A stretch of DNA of 64,000 nt from Typhlomys cinereus (lineage: Eukaryota; Chordata; Mammalia; Rodentia; Platacanthomyidae), in contig JALPQD010000295.1 of the NCBI GenBank assembly GCA_023101885.1, forward strand, positions 434,001-498,000, given 5' to 3'. Both the position numbers and the translations under genes were made by a program. Under the pieces are notes generated by a model, which saw only the letters and a list, made by a program, of their open reading frames with translations, was not told the origin of the DNA and did not search any database. Position 1 is the stretch's first letter. The number at the start of each line of letters is the position of its first letter. This document shows, piece after piece, positions 11,080 through 22,882 of the stretch.

Positions 11080-11640
11080 CAAACTACTGGTGATCCTAAA
11101 AGTTCCATTAGAATCAGACCAACCAAACCTCTTGCTATCCTAAGGCTCAGGGAATCTTGTGGGAGAGAGGTGGTAAGATTTTAAAACCTAAATGTGGGGA
11201 GGTCCATGGCTGGCCAAGTCATTCCACTAAAGATGGGACTACTATATCCAGAAACTAACTACAATGAGATTTATCCTCACCAAGCCTGCACTATGACTGA
11301 CATATCAACGTTACCCCATAGAATAGTGATGAACTCAGGAGAAATAATTACATGCAGGTGGAACCTTAGGGGCTAGAGCTAGATAGGAGAGGAGAGAGCC
11401 CCTATCAGTGGGTCCTTAATCTTCCATGGAGACTTGAGTCCATACTAGTACAGATACAAAGGGAACCCTACGATCCACACAAGCAGACTGACAGGAGGGT
11501 ATGTGGGAGAGGGATGGATTGGTGAAGAGAGGGAAGAGTGGGAAAGGGTAGGGGGAGGGATAGAGGAGGTCAGGGATAACCACCCATTATGTTTGTAATT
11601 AAGAAGTCTAAATATTAATTTTAAAATTCTTTATATGAAA
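11080..11640 (+). mobile_element. L1 3' UTR, older copy (plus)
   Basis: Follows the L1 3' UTR order: 'ctcagggaatcttgtgggag', 'gtggtaagattttaaaacc', 'gactgacatatcaacgttac', 'gtgggtccttaatcttcc', then a purine-rich tract (11500-11570) and an A/T-rich end. 5'-truncated. Confidence 0.75.
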
Positions 11641-13054
11641 AAAGAATTCCACTGGGAAAAATATATAATATTAGACAACTTAAAAAACCGGCATGATGGA
11701 ACAGAAAGAAGAATCTAGGGTCTGAAGACCCAGTGCTACCATAAATGGACTCGGAGACTTTCCCAACTTCCCTCAATTGCCAACTGGAAGGATTAAGTCA
11801 TATGACTCCTGTCAGCTCCGCTCACCCCCAACATTCAATTGTGGTCCACACATTCACTGTCTTAGGAACTTGAAAAAATATGTGATAAAGTTCACAAAGA
11901 TTGTCAATGAGTGTGCTTTCAGAAAGGAAGGTTACTGCTTGAGGGGGTTCTCCCAGTAATGTGACATCTGCAGCTGAACCTCTCCTACAACACAAGTCTT
12001 CAAGTCTTCCAAATGCCACTTCCTCACTTGTCATGAGCCGGCTCAGAATCCCAGTCACCTTTGTGCTATTTCTTCCTCTTGTACTGTCTCAGAATAGAAC
12101 ATAACTTGAAGAACAATCATTTTTGTCTATTCACAGAGACAGAGAAAAGGAGAAGACCGTAATCACAGCCCCAGCTTCCCCTCCCCACCCCAGCCTGGGA
12201 AGGTGGAAATGTACCAGCTCCCCTGAGAGGCAAGGCTCTGGCTTTACCCTCCCAGGACTTCTTCCCTGTAGATTTCATAGGCAGACCCTGCGGCCCTAGC
12301 AACAGACCCTATGAACTAGAAGGAAAGTTAGCACATCACTCATTGGAGAGGAGGCGGGACTAATTTTTCATTTGCATTGTGTTAGATGTTGTTAGGGGTA
12401 ACCCATTGCTTTCTGGTTGGACTGAAGTTTTGCTTTTCAGCAGGAAACATATTCCTTGTACTGTAAACCAGGCCAAGAACCTATGGAAGGGGAGGACATA
12501 GGCCCTTGTGGGGGTGAGGGGAACAGGAACAAACTATAAGAACTTTGTATCAAACTGACATAACCAACTGGGGTTGCCGGACTTTGGTAAGGGTGCAAAA
12601 GAGAGAAAGGGAGGATCTGGAGCAGAGCAGTAAGGTCGTCACCTTCTCTCTGTCACCGCCCCAGTTCCTAACTGTCCATCGTAAGCTGAGCAGTGTGTTT
12701 CTGATCAGATTGCTCTCTGGTTTTCACCAAGTCAGCACCGTAGTCCTCCCTTCCCTGCTCAGAGGCATGAGCTTGCAACTATCTGTGCTGGACATGGAAT
12801 AAAGTCTGGAAGCCTGGTATACACACGCTGCGGGCCGTGAGCCCAAGTCTGCAGCCACGTGGACTTCATTTGTGAAATGGGCTGAAAATTCACTCAGAGG
12901 GTTGATGTAGCTTAAGAATAAGATGTGTGTGTGTGTGGTTGTAAAGTACTGTATATGTACTTTATATACATTAAATAAGAGGATAAGTATATAAAGTCAA
13001 TAACTATTACTAGTTATTATTGGCCTAGTGGTAAGGAATTGGTTCTGAAAATTT
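11641..13054. other. Unassigned DNA
   Basis: No gene or clear repeat. 'aaggggaggacatagg' near 12485 recurs near 44242 and may mark a small dispersed repeat. A short (GT)n lies at 12924-12938. Confidence 0.45.
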
Positions 13055-13384
13055 AATGTTTAGAGTTTTTAATTTTTTATTTATTATTTATTCAATTGTG
13101 TGTGTGTATGTATGTGTGTGCATGTGTATGTATGTGTGTGTGTGTGTGTGTGTAGAACCACGGACAAATTCTGGAACCACCATGGATGCCTCCACCTCCT
13201 CCTTGTTTATTCGGCTCTGGGATTCACAGGCTCCGCCCTACCAGAATCGGAAGCCCAGGCCACCCCAGCTTCCTCCTGGCGTCTATACGTGGGGTCTAGG
13301 ATCCGAACTCAGGACCTTCCACCTGCAAGGCAGAGGCTTAACCACTGAGCCACCTCTCCAGCCCCAATGTTTAGAGTTTTTAAT
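13055..13384 (-). mobile_element. CA-tailed tRNA-like SINE, young subfamily, 19-bp TSD
   Basis: The direct repeat aatgtttagagtttttaat is at 13055-13073 and 13366-13384. On the minus strand the element starts GGGGCTGGAGAGGTGGCTCA (A box) and has B box GAGTTCGGATCC. Its body is shared with copies at 24.7, 33.4 and 38.4 kb, then a CA tract (seen here as TG at 13099-13153) and the end 'caattgaataaataataaa'. The antisense open frame is a by-product of the SINE. Confidence 0.93.
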
Positions 13385-13919
13385 AGAGTGTTTTACACTC
13401 TCGACATTTCAGCTTTGAGTGGGACACATTCTGTGGTCTTTCTGAATTAGATGAATGCAGATGAGATATGGATTTACAGTCATTGGAAACTTGGCTCTGA
13501 TATATTCAAATAGAAGAATCTGGAAATCATTATATCTTGAGTTTTCAACTGTCAGAGACTTGAGTTTATTTAACCTTCCACCTGCCTGAAGTCTCTTTTG
13601 TACTTGAATTTTCTGGAATTTGACCATCTTCCAGGCTCTTTCCAAACTAGGGCTTCTCTTGGGATCTTTTCACATTAGAGAACTTTATACTTTCCCTCAC
13701 TTACCCTAAACTAACATCGAGTCGCTATTAGTCTGCCTTGGAGCTGAACAGGCAAATCTGTTCCTACACCATGACCTTCAGCGTGCTCTCAACTGGTTTG
13801 CAAGATGCCAGGAGAGAGAGCTAGAGGTAGGTAAGAATGAAGACTCAGAAATAGGACAGAAAGGCAAGCGATGTGACTATTGGTAAGTTACTCTTTCTAA
13901 CCCCTGTCTCCCTATCTGA
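13385..13919. other. Unassigned DNA
   Basis: No gene or repeat recognised. Confidence 0.5.
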
Positions 13920-14215
13920 AAATGGGTATACCAGTTAGATACATGCCAACATGACAATTGAGAATATAGAAGTTTCCTAATTGATGTAAAAGACCCAGTT
14001 CATAGAGAATGAAGAGGACTACTCCCTAGCAGGTTAACAAGATAGAGAGAAATGGTTCAATACTTTTGGCAGACTGTTGTCAGAAATTATTCTTGTGGAT
14101 GTGATGTGACCGGTCTCCTCAAATCCTGCTGTCTGACCTCTCCTGCCAATGCTGATGAACTGTAACCAAGAGTCATAAACAAAAATAGGGCAAAACTGAC
14201 TCAACTTATAATAAC
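13920..14215 (+). mobile_element. LTR-like repeat, family A (plus), diverged
   Basis: 'gatacatgccaacatgacaa' (start), 'aaaagacccagttcatag', 'aacaagatagagagaaatgg', 'tcctgccaatgctgatgaac' and 'tgtaaccaagagtcataaac' follow the family order. Confidence 0.5.
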
Positions 14216-14859
14216 TTTATTGTCCAATTGTATGATGCATGAAGAAGTAACTAGCATGGTTTTAGCACATTTATCATATTTTAATATAGACTCTTAAGCA
14301 TTCAACAATATGGAATTGTTTTTACAATCTCAGATTTTTTCACACTCTGCAATTACCTGTTAGCTTCACTGTCTGACTCTCCTTTCTCTGCTTATACCTG
14401 TAATGTCAGGTTCCTTGTCTCTCCTCCCCACCATGTTCACTACACAGGACACCTTTGCCCAGTCCCATCATGCATTTGTCTTCATATATCATTTAGTGCA
14501 TATGGCCATTCATCCTTATTTCTCTGCTTAGCCTACTCCACTTGCATATTCATATTTCCAGAGTCTAATATCATACCTGACACATAAAACTTGCTAGCAG
14601 AAAAAAATCTTATTATTTATTATTAACTTTTCATATTTCTCTTCATAAATAATGGCAATTGAAATTTTGCTTGAAATCACAGACTTATGCTATAATTTTT
14701 GAAACAGTGAAATGTTCTCCTTTCTTCATAATTCAGAATTGTTATTTTAGAGCCTTTTTGATACCTTTCATCGTTAAACGTGGGGCCTTAGGAATAGAAG
14801 TTGATTACACCTATGATAATGTAGGCTTTAAATATTAAGTGAAAATAAATGCTTTTGTG
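14216..14859. other. Unassigned AT-rich DNA
   Basis: No gene or repeat recognised. Confidence 0.5.
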
Positions 14860-14963
14860 TATGTGTGTGTGCTATATGCATGTATGCATGTTCATATATG
14901 TGCACATGTGAGTGTGCATCTGTGTAAGCCAGAGCTCAGTATTGGGTTTTTCCTCAGTCACTC
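14860..14963 (-). mobile_element. B4-type SINE (minus), 3' piece, split by L1
   Basis: 'gcatgtatgcatgttcatat' and 'agccagagctcagtattggg' match the reversed B4/RSINE1 tail. The element continues at 17422 after the L1 insertion. Confidence 0.75.
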
Positions 14964-17421
14964 CATTCTGCTACTTAGTTTTTTTTTATTTCTTCCACTC
15001 ATACAAAGTTGATAAGTACCCCATTCCCTTCCCTCTTTCCACCTCTCCCTGGATCCCCTTGCTCCCTGTCCCCTTTTCCCTTTCCTTTCCCCCCTCCCTC
15101 CCTATCTCCCAATGCTACCTTCCCTCCCCCCCCCATTCCTGGAGCATCCTTTAGTGTGCATGTCAAGCTTCCCTCTGGGTCCTCCTCTCTGATGAGGTGT
15201 GAGGACTCAGTAGCATTGCATAGAGCTCTTTTTTGTGTTCCCCTTTAGTATAGGAACACTATTGTGGCTATTAATCCCTTGCCTCTAAGGATCGTGGTGC
15301 CTGTGATCCATGATAGACTTTGGGGGGTGTCAATGATATGTTGGAAATTGCACAGGTCATGCAAAGTCCTATTATGATACTTCGACCCTAACTTGTATAG
15401 AGTATCTTCCATATTGTTGCTCCTCCCCATCTTTAGACTCTCACAATCTTACCGCCCCTTCTTCCGCAAATTTCCCTGAGCTTTAGGTTAGGGAGAGATT
15501 AGGCTGGCCTGGTTCCAGGTGGTTGATGTAGAGTCTCTGATTTTCTGAATTATGGTTTGTTGTTTTTTTTTTTTTTTTCAGTTTTGCTGCTCCTTCACTG
15601 CCCTTGGCTCCATCTTGATGGATATTGGATATCACCCCCTGGCCAGAGATAAAATGCTGTTAAAATAGTCTTATTATAAGAGTAGATTCAAAGGTAGATG
15701 GAATAAGAGTAGGAGACCGCTGTGGAAGGGTGGGGGTTAGTCTCCCATTTGCAGTATGGTTACCTTCTATCTGCCAGACTCTATGTCCTCCCTTTCTGGT
15801 GAGATCATACCCCATCAGACACAAGTGACCAGTAAGGAGAGTCTGTGAGCCCAACCAGATGTCTCATTACTTACTTGCAGTCCTTGATGGTGGCTTATTT
15901 TCTCTGCTGTAGCATGATCCCTCTCTCCTTGCTTCTGGCGGGTCCTTCCTTCCCCTTCTCTCCCTGCTTATAATCTTTGCAATTACTGTAGGTATTACAG
16001 AGATTTAGCTTTTATGTGGGTCACTAAGTGGGTTTGGTACTAGGATTCATCTATTAGGGATGATGATAATGAACATATCATCTATTACAGCACTTAATTT
16101 TCTGTGTCTGGAATACTTCACTCAATATAATTTTTTCGAATTCCATCCATTTCCTGGCAAATTTCATTAACTCATCATTTTTGATGGCTGAGTAGTATTC
16201 CATTGAATAAATGTACCACATTTTCTTTATCCACTCGTCAACTGTTGGGCATTTGGGTTGATTCCATGGCTTTGCTATTGTAAACAGTGCTGCTATGAAC
16301 ATGATTGTGCTTGTGCTGTTGAGGTGAATTTTTGCTGTATGGGGGATTATTCCCAATAGTGGAATAGCAGAGTCATATGGCATTTCAATCTTTAACTTTT
16401 TTAAGAATCGCCAAACGGCTCGCCAGAGTGGTTGTATGAGCCTGCATTCCCACCAGCAATGTAGGCGAGTTCCCCTCTCTCCACATCCTCTCCAGCATTT
16501 GGTGGTGTTTGTATTGTGGATTTTTGCCATCCTGACTGGGGTGAGATGCTATCTCAGGGAAGTTTTGATTTGCATTTCCCTGATGGCTAAGGAAGTGGAG
16601 CATTTTTTCAGATATTTGTTAGACATTTTAATTTCATCCCTGGTAAAATTTCTTTTACGTTCCAAGACCCATTTTTTAATTGAGTCATTTGTTTCCTTGG
16701 TGTTTAGTTTTCTAAGTTCTTTGTGCACTCTGGATAATAGAGCTCTATCAGATATGTGGTTAGTGAAGATTTCTCCCATTTTGTGGGTTGCCTTTGAGCT
16801 CGTGTTACAATCTCTTTATCTGAACAGAACCTCTTTAATTTCATAAGATCCCATCTGTTGAGTGTTGGTTGTATTGACTGTGCTATTGGATTTCCAATTA
16901 GGAACTGTTGGCCTAGTCCAATCAGTTCGAGGGAATTCCCTACCCTTTCAACTAAGGTTTTTATAGTATCTGGCCTTATATTGAGGTCCTTGATCCATAC
17001 GGAATTAAGTCTTGTACATGGTGACAAATACAGGTCGAGTTTTAATCTTCTGCATGTGGACATCCAGTTTTGCCCGCACCATTTGTTGAAGACGATGTTC
17101 TTTTTCTATTGGATTTTTTGGGCCCCTTTGTCAGAGATCAAATGGCTGTAATTGTGTGCACTTATATCTGGTCTTCCACCCTTATCCATTGATCTGTGTG
17201 TCTCTTTTGGAGCCAATACCAGGCTGTTTTTATAACTATGGATTTGTAGTATAGACTAAGGTATGGTATGGTGATACCTCTAGCAGTGTTTTTGTTATTC
17301 AGGATTGTTTTTGCTATCCTGGGTCTTTTGTGCCTTCATATGAATTTTGAGATTATTTGATCAACCTCTTTAAAGAATTGCTTTGGGATTTTGATTGGTA
17401 TCATTCTGCTACTTAGTTTTT
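14964..17421 (-). mobile_element. 5'-truncated L1 inserted in a B4 SINE, 20-bp TSD
   Basis: The perfect direct repeat cattctgctacttagttttt lies at 14964-14983 and 17402-17421. Between them are 2,418 bp of L1 on the minus strand: ORF2 C-terminal half on the right, 3' UTR on the left (with a C/T-rich tract at 15020-15135, the reverse of the G-rich purine tract). Read on the element's own strand the TSD begins AAAAACT, as expected for L1 endonuclease. Confidence 0.95.
16078..17401 (-). pseudogene. L1 ORF2 C-terminal part, broken
   Basis: Minus-strand translation gives CSDKEIVTRAQRQPTKWEK, then a one-base loss, FTNHISDRALLSRVHKELRK, then TAG (16549-16551) where the other L1 has Tyr, then the zinc knuckle [18 protein letters not shown] (CX3CX7HX4C) and the [18 protein letters not shown] end. 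RT and endonuclease domains are absent through 5' truncation. It cannot be active. Confidence 0.95.
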
Positions 17422-17640
17422 GAAACAGGATCTTTCACAGAACCTGAAGTTGACCAATTCAGCAAGAATGTCTGGCTAAGTCCCAGGCATCCTCCTATCT
17501 CAACCTTCCCAGTGCTAGGGTTACAGAAACACACAATCACACAACCATATTGCTTCTTTTTACATGGTACTGGGGATCTGAACTCAGGCCCTCGGGCTTG
17601 CATAGCGAGCACATTACACGTGAGTCATCTCCCCAGGTCT
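17422..17640 (-). mobile_element. B4-type SINE (minus), 5' piece, split by L1
   Basis: 'gaaacaggatctttcacaga', 'cccagtgctagggttacaga', 'ggggatctgaactcaggccc' and 'gtgagtcatctccccagg' are the reversed B4 order, continuing 14963 across the L1. Confidence 0.85.
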
Positions 17641-18063
17641 GGAAAACAAGCCTTAGAAGAACCAACGCTTAGAAGATGGCTCTTGAAGTAGACCCCAAGA
17701 GGGTGTAGTTGAGGAAAACACTTGGCTCTCTAGCAGGGAAACATTTCCCAGTGCTGAGAGCAAGTCTCCGCTTCATTCCTTCCACCCTGCAGGGCCTTCA
17801 TTGCATGAAGAGCAATGAAGTTTGAGTGTCTGGGTTTTGACTTACGTAGATTCACAAGTGACTAGTGCAGGAAGCTCTAGACAGGTGCTCATTTCACGAG
17901 AACATTGAGCATATGATTCAGATCTCTGGAGTCAGTCTTTCTGGACACAGATCATTCTCTGACTTGTATAATTAAAGCCATATGTTATTAAAGCCAGACT
18001 TGTTATTTAGTCCTTGAGCACAAACCTAAGATTTCCTGTCCTTCTACTTGGCCACATTTCAAT
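17641..18063. other. Unassigned DNA
   Basis: No gene or repeat recognised. Confidence 0.5.
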
Positions 18064-18137
18064 CTTCAATTCTCTTTATATATGTAACATCCTTCGATTA
18101 ACACCAGGCACGTACAAAAAGATCTAAAAATATAAGC
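18064..18137 (+). repeat. Inverted repeat, left arm (74 bp)
   Basis: Reverse complement of 18915-18988 with one mismatch in 74 (A at 18127 side against C). Starts CTTCAATTCTC and ends AATATAAGC. It does not look like a known repeat head or tail. Confidence 0.95.
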
Positions 18138-18914
18138 TATAGTTATTACTAGGACCAGAGGATAAGCTAAAGCTGCAGACCCCTAGACCATGACACCAGT
18201 ATACTACCTGAATGCTGGACTTGAGGTCTAGCAGCTTTAGACAATAACAATAGCAACCTGTGGCAGGCAGATGATCCACTGCTATTTGCTTACCAAATAG
18301 GCTTCAAAGCCTCAGATGCTGGGTTGTTTATTGGCTCCTCCTAATGGGCCAGTCATTATGCTAGGAGACCATGGAGAAACTCCCATCCTTTGAAATCACA
18401 GACATGTTTCATGAAGACTGAGTTCTTGTCAAGTGCTATAGAAATGCTTAGGTGGACACCAGACTCCATTTCCTCTTCCCACTGGACACTTGATTAACCT
18501 CATCTCTCAGCTTCCCAGTGCATCAAATCAAATGACTGTGCTTCAGTCAGTTTAATGTAACGAAGAAGCCATGTGTGTCCTTCCTGGCATGGTAAATGAA
18601 ACCCCAGCAAACGGCCGTCCCACCAAGCTCTGTAGATACTGAAGTTACATGAGACATCAGAGCCACAGAGAAAGAAATATGGCCCCTCAGATGCCTGTTT
18701 GGGTGGCACACTGTTGGGGTTAGGCTCTTTGGTTTAAGCCTAGGTTTAAGCCTAGCTGGGGGCCTATTTGGGGAAGTTCTGGAAACCTAAGGAAGTTGGA
18801 CCTAGCTGACGGACAAGTTCCTGGAAGGTGCGTTCTGGATGGTGTGTTCTTGAAGGCTGCATCTTGACCTGAGCTGCTTCTCTCTTTCTGACCACCATGA
18901 TAAAAAGCTTCTCG
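18138..18914. other. Spacer between inverted-repeat arms
   Basis: 777 bp with no recognised gene. The tandem 'ggtttaagccta' (18731-18755) occurs twice. From about 18711 the text looks LTR-like. Confidence 0.5.
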
Positions 18915-19140
18915 GCTTATATTTGTAGATCTTTTTGTACGTGCCTGGTGTTAATCGAAGGATGTTACATATATAAAGAGAATTGAAGAAGCCCTCCCTG
19001 CTGTGACAGACCAGAACCTCAGAAACCATGAGTCTTAATACATCTCCCCTCCCTGAAGTCATCTATATGAGGTATTTCATCACAGTGTTAATACTCAGCA
19101 GTATTTCAAAATCAACACAAAGGGCTAAATAAACTTCTGT
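18711..19140 (+). mobile_element. Possible solo LTR or LTR-like repeat
   Basis: A 'tgttggggttaggctctttg' start, 'ttctctctttctgaccacca' and 'cagaccagaacctcagaaac', and an AATAAA at 19128-19133 give an LTR-like look. No family assigned; the right arm of the inverted repeat interrupts it. Confidence 0.35.
18915..18988 (-). repeat. Inverted repeat, right arm (74 bp)
   Basis: Starts GCTTATATTTGTAGATC and ends GAGAATTGAAG; pairs with 18064-18137 at 73 of 74 positions. It sits inside LTR-like text, so this arm may be the inserted copy. Confidence 0.95.
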
Positions 19141-19734
19141 CTTGTTTCATCCACGACATGCCTGTGGATCGGTTACAAGCTCTAGAATCACTTTAACAGA
19201 AGCATCTGTCCTGGTCATCACAAGCCTGTGGCATTCCCTGACCATAGCAGGAATCTATGGAAAGTCTGGATATTATGAGACACAGAGTCTGGGGCTGAAA
19301 CAAAGCCAGAGTCACCATCTCCACAAGGAGACAGACCAGGACCTTTGTGACACCAGAGCCACCGGAAGGAGGAAGTATATAAGCCATTCTCCCCTCAGTT
19401 CATTTCCTCCGGATTTCATCAATTAGACCATCCAGATCCAGAATTGCCTGAAGTTATTTTACTCAGAGACCATGGAGAACAGAGCCTCAAAGTATGCAGG
19501 AAGCAATTACACTGAGAAGGCTCTGAATAGCTCAATCACGACAGCTATTTAAAGAGGATGGAAGATCAAGACTGCAGAGGATATTCGATTTGTCTTGAAG
19601 AACTAAATCAAAAGGCTGGAGGAGAGAAGCAACCTAGGGTTGCTTTACTCCCAGAGACAGTCCTGTCCCAGGACAAGAGGGCTCATGGTTGGAGAGCCAC
19701 AGTAGAAACTAGACAAGGACGGTGTAACAGTCCA
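19141..19734. other. Unassigned, contains a TATA-like box
   Basis: TATATAAG at 19376-19383 follows GC-richer text and could be a promoter remnant, possibly of an LTR. No open frame of interest follows. Confidence 0.35.
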
Positions 19735-20135
19735 CCTGCATCATACAGCTTAAGGGAACAAGGAGTTTACTTTCTTACAACTACTGGTTACAGTTCTCAG
19801 TCCAGCTTTACGGGAGAGCATGCACCAACACCAGGGCCGAGGGAACTGGCCACACCATCACCACATAACAGCTGAGAGATGGAAAATCCTTACTTGCCAG
19901 ACCAGCATGTCTGACCAAGTGAACAGAAGGATGCCCACTCTCTCAACCAGCTCTCTGTGATTTATCCAGGGCCTGATCCCACCCACCATGGGCTGGGTCT
20001 TCCCCAGCAGCTAGACAATCTCCTTCAGGTTTGCTCTGGGCTTAACTCAACCATCAACTCTCTACAACTGTGCCCAGAGCTGAAACCCTTAATAGTCAAG
20101 TTGACACTTGTGCTTAACTATGACAGACAGTTTAG
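19735..20135 (-). mobile_element. LTR-like repeat, family A (minus)
   Basis: 'ggagtttactttcttacaac', 'cagaccagcatgtctgacca', 'cccaccatgggctgggtctt', 'ctagacaatctccttcagg' and 'aatagtcaagttgacacttg' are the exact reverse order of the copies at 25.1 and 29.9 kb. Confidence 0.75.
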
Positions 20136-20166
20136 GACAGATGCCTGATGCTACTTCCTAAATGCC

Positions 20167-20167
20167 T

Positions 20168-20218
<51 letters not shown>
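20167..20218 (+). repeat. (TG)n microsatellite
   Basis: About 25 TG units with no interruption, directly before the B4 SINE and probably grown from its tail. Confidence 0.97.
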
Positions 20219-20223
<5 letters not shown>

Positions 20224-20530
20224 GTTCCTACCCATGCATGCAGGTGCACATGTATGCATGTAAAGTTAGAGGTATTCTGTGGCCTTGAATGATCTTCCTC
20301 AATCACTCTCTACCCTGTTTCTCACTGAAACTAAGTTCAATGCTATAGCTAGACCAGCAGGCCATCTAGCCCCAGAGATCTGCCAGTCTCTCTGGCCTCT
20401 AGTGCTAGAGTTACAGATGCACACCACCTCCCTCCTACAGCTCTTTACATCAGTGCTGGGGATCCAAACTCGGGTCCTTGTGCTCAGAGAGTAAGCTCTT
20501 TAATTGACTGAGCCATCTCCCCAGCCATTT
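20219..20530 (-). mobile_element. B4-type SINE (minus)
   Basis: 'catgcatgcaggtgcacatg', 'ctgtttctcactgaaactaa', 'agtgctagagttacagatgc', 'gctggggatccaaactcggg' and 'tgactgagccatctccccag' are the reversed B4/RSINE1 order, full length. Confidence 0.88.
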
Positions 20531-21596
20531 CCAAATGTCACCTCATTCCTCAAAAATTCTTAAGGGAGGAATCATGGCATGTTGCACTTGCTTCTGAAGG
20601 CGCATGAGGGTGCACATTACCTTAAAACATCCCCCCTCTAGTCTTTTCTGGCTAAAGAGGCAAACAGCAGCCCTCCCCCACCTCATCTCAGACTCCCCCT
20701 GAAAGGGAAAAGTGACTGTAATAAGGCAGTAGCAACCTATGAAATGTGACCTTGTACCCAGAAGAGAAGCACTGGACAAGACAATACATTATAGGTAAGA
20801 GCTGGAGGCAGCTTCAGACAGAAATGGGTTAAGAAATGTCTTGGGATCCTCTACTCCCATCGCACCCCATAAAGAGCTATGCTAGGAAAGCCTCACGGAG
20901 CTTCCATTCCATGAGCATAAAATAACCTCATTCCGTGTCTTGTGATCCTGCCCTGGGCCACAGATGATTGAATAGATATGACATACAATCCTAGAGACGT
21001 CAACTCAGAGCTGCTCAGAAGCCCATGAGATGGTTTCTGCCCTACAGAAACAGTGAAGGAAGGTTAAGTCACCGAAGTCTGCTTCTTGGGAAAATGTAAC
21101 GGTGTGCTTTAAGAATAGAAAGAAATAAACTGGAAGAGGAAGGGTCCGGTAATGAAAGAGAAGCTCTCAGGATCAAAAAGACATTAAGTGGTCAAGATAT
21201 AAATAAACCAGCACTAGCGTAAGTAAGCGGATGCCAAAATAGGGTTGTTGGAGATAAAGATGTAAAAGAGGCGTGGCCCATTGGTTGATCATGAGGAAGT
21301 TGGAAATTACAGCCTCTGGACTAGAGGAGGGTCCAGTGAGGCTGCAGGGACCAAGAGAACTGGGTTCCCGAACAGCAAGGCTGACAAGTTGTCTTCCAGG
21401 TCCTGTCTTTCCTTCTGTACCCTTTGATGGCCTGCTGTTCTAGGGGTGTCAACTTTCTCTGGTGATTAGTTGGCTCACTCTCCATTCCTGAGAGCCCTGC
21501 CGGGTCTGAGATTCCTGTTCCCTCATTTCCATGCATTCTAACCATCTCTTCTTTACTCCAAGTCACATAAGTAAGCACAGCCCTTGCTATCATGTC
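20531..21596. other. Unassigned DNA
   Basis: No gene or repeat recognised. Confidence 0.5.
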
Positions 21597-21859
21597 AAGA
21601 AGTGATGTGTGTCATAGCAGAAAGCTTGGCTGGAAGCAGAGGAGGAGACTGGTTCAGGTCACCAACATAGTCCTAGAGACAGAGAGATTGAGAACAAACT
21701 GGGAAAAAGCAGGGCTGGCTATCAGACGTGAAGGCCCGCCCCCTGTGATGTATCTCCTCTAGCCAGGCTGTGCTTCTTAAAGGTGCCAAAGTCTTCCCTG
21801 ACATTAACATAAGCTAAGGATTTAAACACATGAGCTGATGCAGTACAACTCACATTCAA

Positions 21860-22190
21860 ATCACAACAAGAGCGGAGCCTTCAAACACATCTATGAAGAA
21901 TAAGTAGTTGAGGCAAACTCCAAACAAGTCTGTGGAGATTGTCGAACGGGTGAGAGAAGACCCAGCCCACAGTGGGTAGAACTGTCCCAGAGCAGGCAGA
22001 TAAGATGGAGAGAGTTGGTACAGTAGTCGAATATACTTCAGGCACACTTTAACAGACTGCAGAGTGGCAAGTGAGGAGGTTTGTCCTTTCAGAAATTCCT
22101 GTGGATATTGTATGGCCAATTCCCTAGCTTATGTTGGTATGAACTCTTCTGCCGAGCTGGATTATCATCTGTAGCCAAAGTAGCAAGCAG
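21860..22190 (+). mobile_element. LTR-like repeat, family A (plus)
   Basis: 'gaagacccagcccacagtgg', 'gcagataagatggagagagt', 'ctgtggatattgtatggcca' and 'tggtatgaactcttctgccg' match the family; its end is cut where L1 text begins. Confidence 0.65.
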
Positions 22191-22790
22191 GAACAGCAAA
22201 ACTGGAAGAAGAAAACAAACAATAATTCAGAACATCAGAGACCCTACATTAATCACCAGGAACCAGGCCAGCATAATCTCTCCCCATCCCAAAACTCAGG
22301 GAAATTTACGGAAGAGGGGGCTGTAAGATTGTAAGAGCCTAAAGATGGGGAGGAGCAACGATATGCAAGATACTCCACACAAGTTAGGGCCAAAGTAATC
22401 ATAATAGGACTTTGCATGACCTGCACAATGACCAACATATCATTGACCCCCCCCCCCAAAGTCTAGCATGGATCACAGGCACTAGGATCCTTAGAGGCAA
22501 GGGATTAACAGCCACAATAGTGTTCCTATACTAAAGAGGAGCACAAGAAAGAGCTCTAGGCAATGCTACTGAGTCCTTACACCTCATCAGAGAGGAGGAC
22601 CCAGAGGGAAGTTTGACATGCACGCTAAAGGATACTCCAGGAATTGGGGGGGGGGGCACTGGGATAAAGAGAGGGAGGGGGGAAAGGAAGGGGAAAAGGG
22701 GGGAGGGAGCAAGGGGATCCAGGGAAGGGTGGAGGGAGGGAGGGAAATGGGGTACCTATCAAGTTGTATGAGTGGAAAAAAAAATTAGAG
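22191..22790 (+). mobile_element. L1 3' UTR (plus) with G-rich purine tract
   Basis: Closely follows 3808-4330: 'aacagcaaaactgg', 'cagaacatcagagacc', 'ggaagagggggctgtaagat', 'agaggaggacccagaggg', then a G-rich purine tract (22647-22751) and 'ttgtatgagtgg' plus A9. Confidence 0.9.
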
Positions 22791-22834
22791 CAACACAGAC
22801 AAAACTACCATGAAACAGAAAAAAAAAAAAAAAG

Positions 22835-22840
22835 AATAAA
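22835..22840 (+). terminator. AATAAA before the final A run
   Basis: The hexamer is followed 16 nt later by A19 (22857-22875), the spacing of a used poly(A) site. It marks the end of the retrocopied transcript. Confidence 0.55.
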
Positions 22841-22881
22841 ACCCTGTGTTCCCCCTAAAAAAAAAAAAAAAAAAAGAAGTG

Positions 22882-22882
<1 letters not shown>

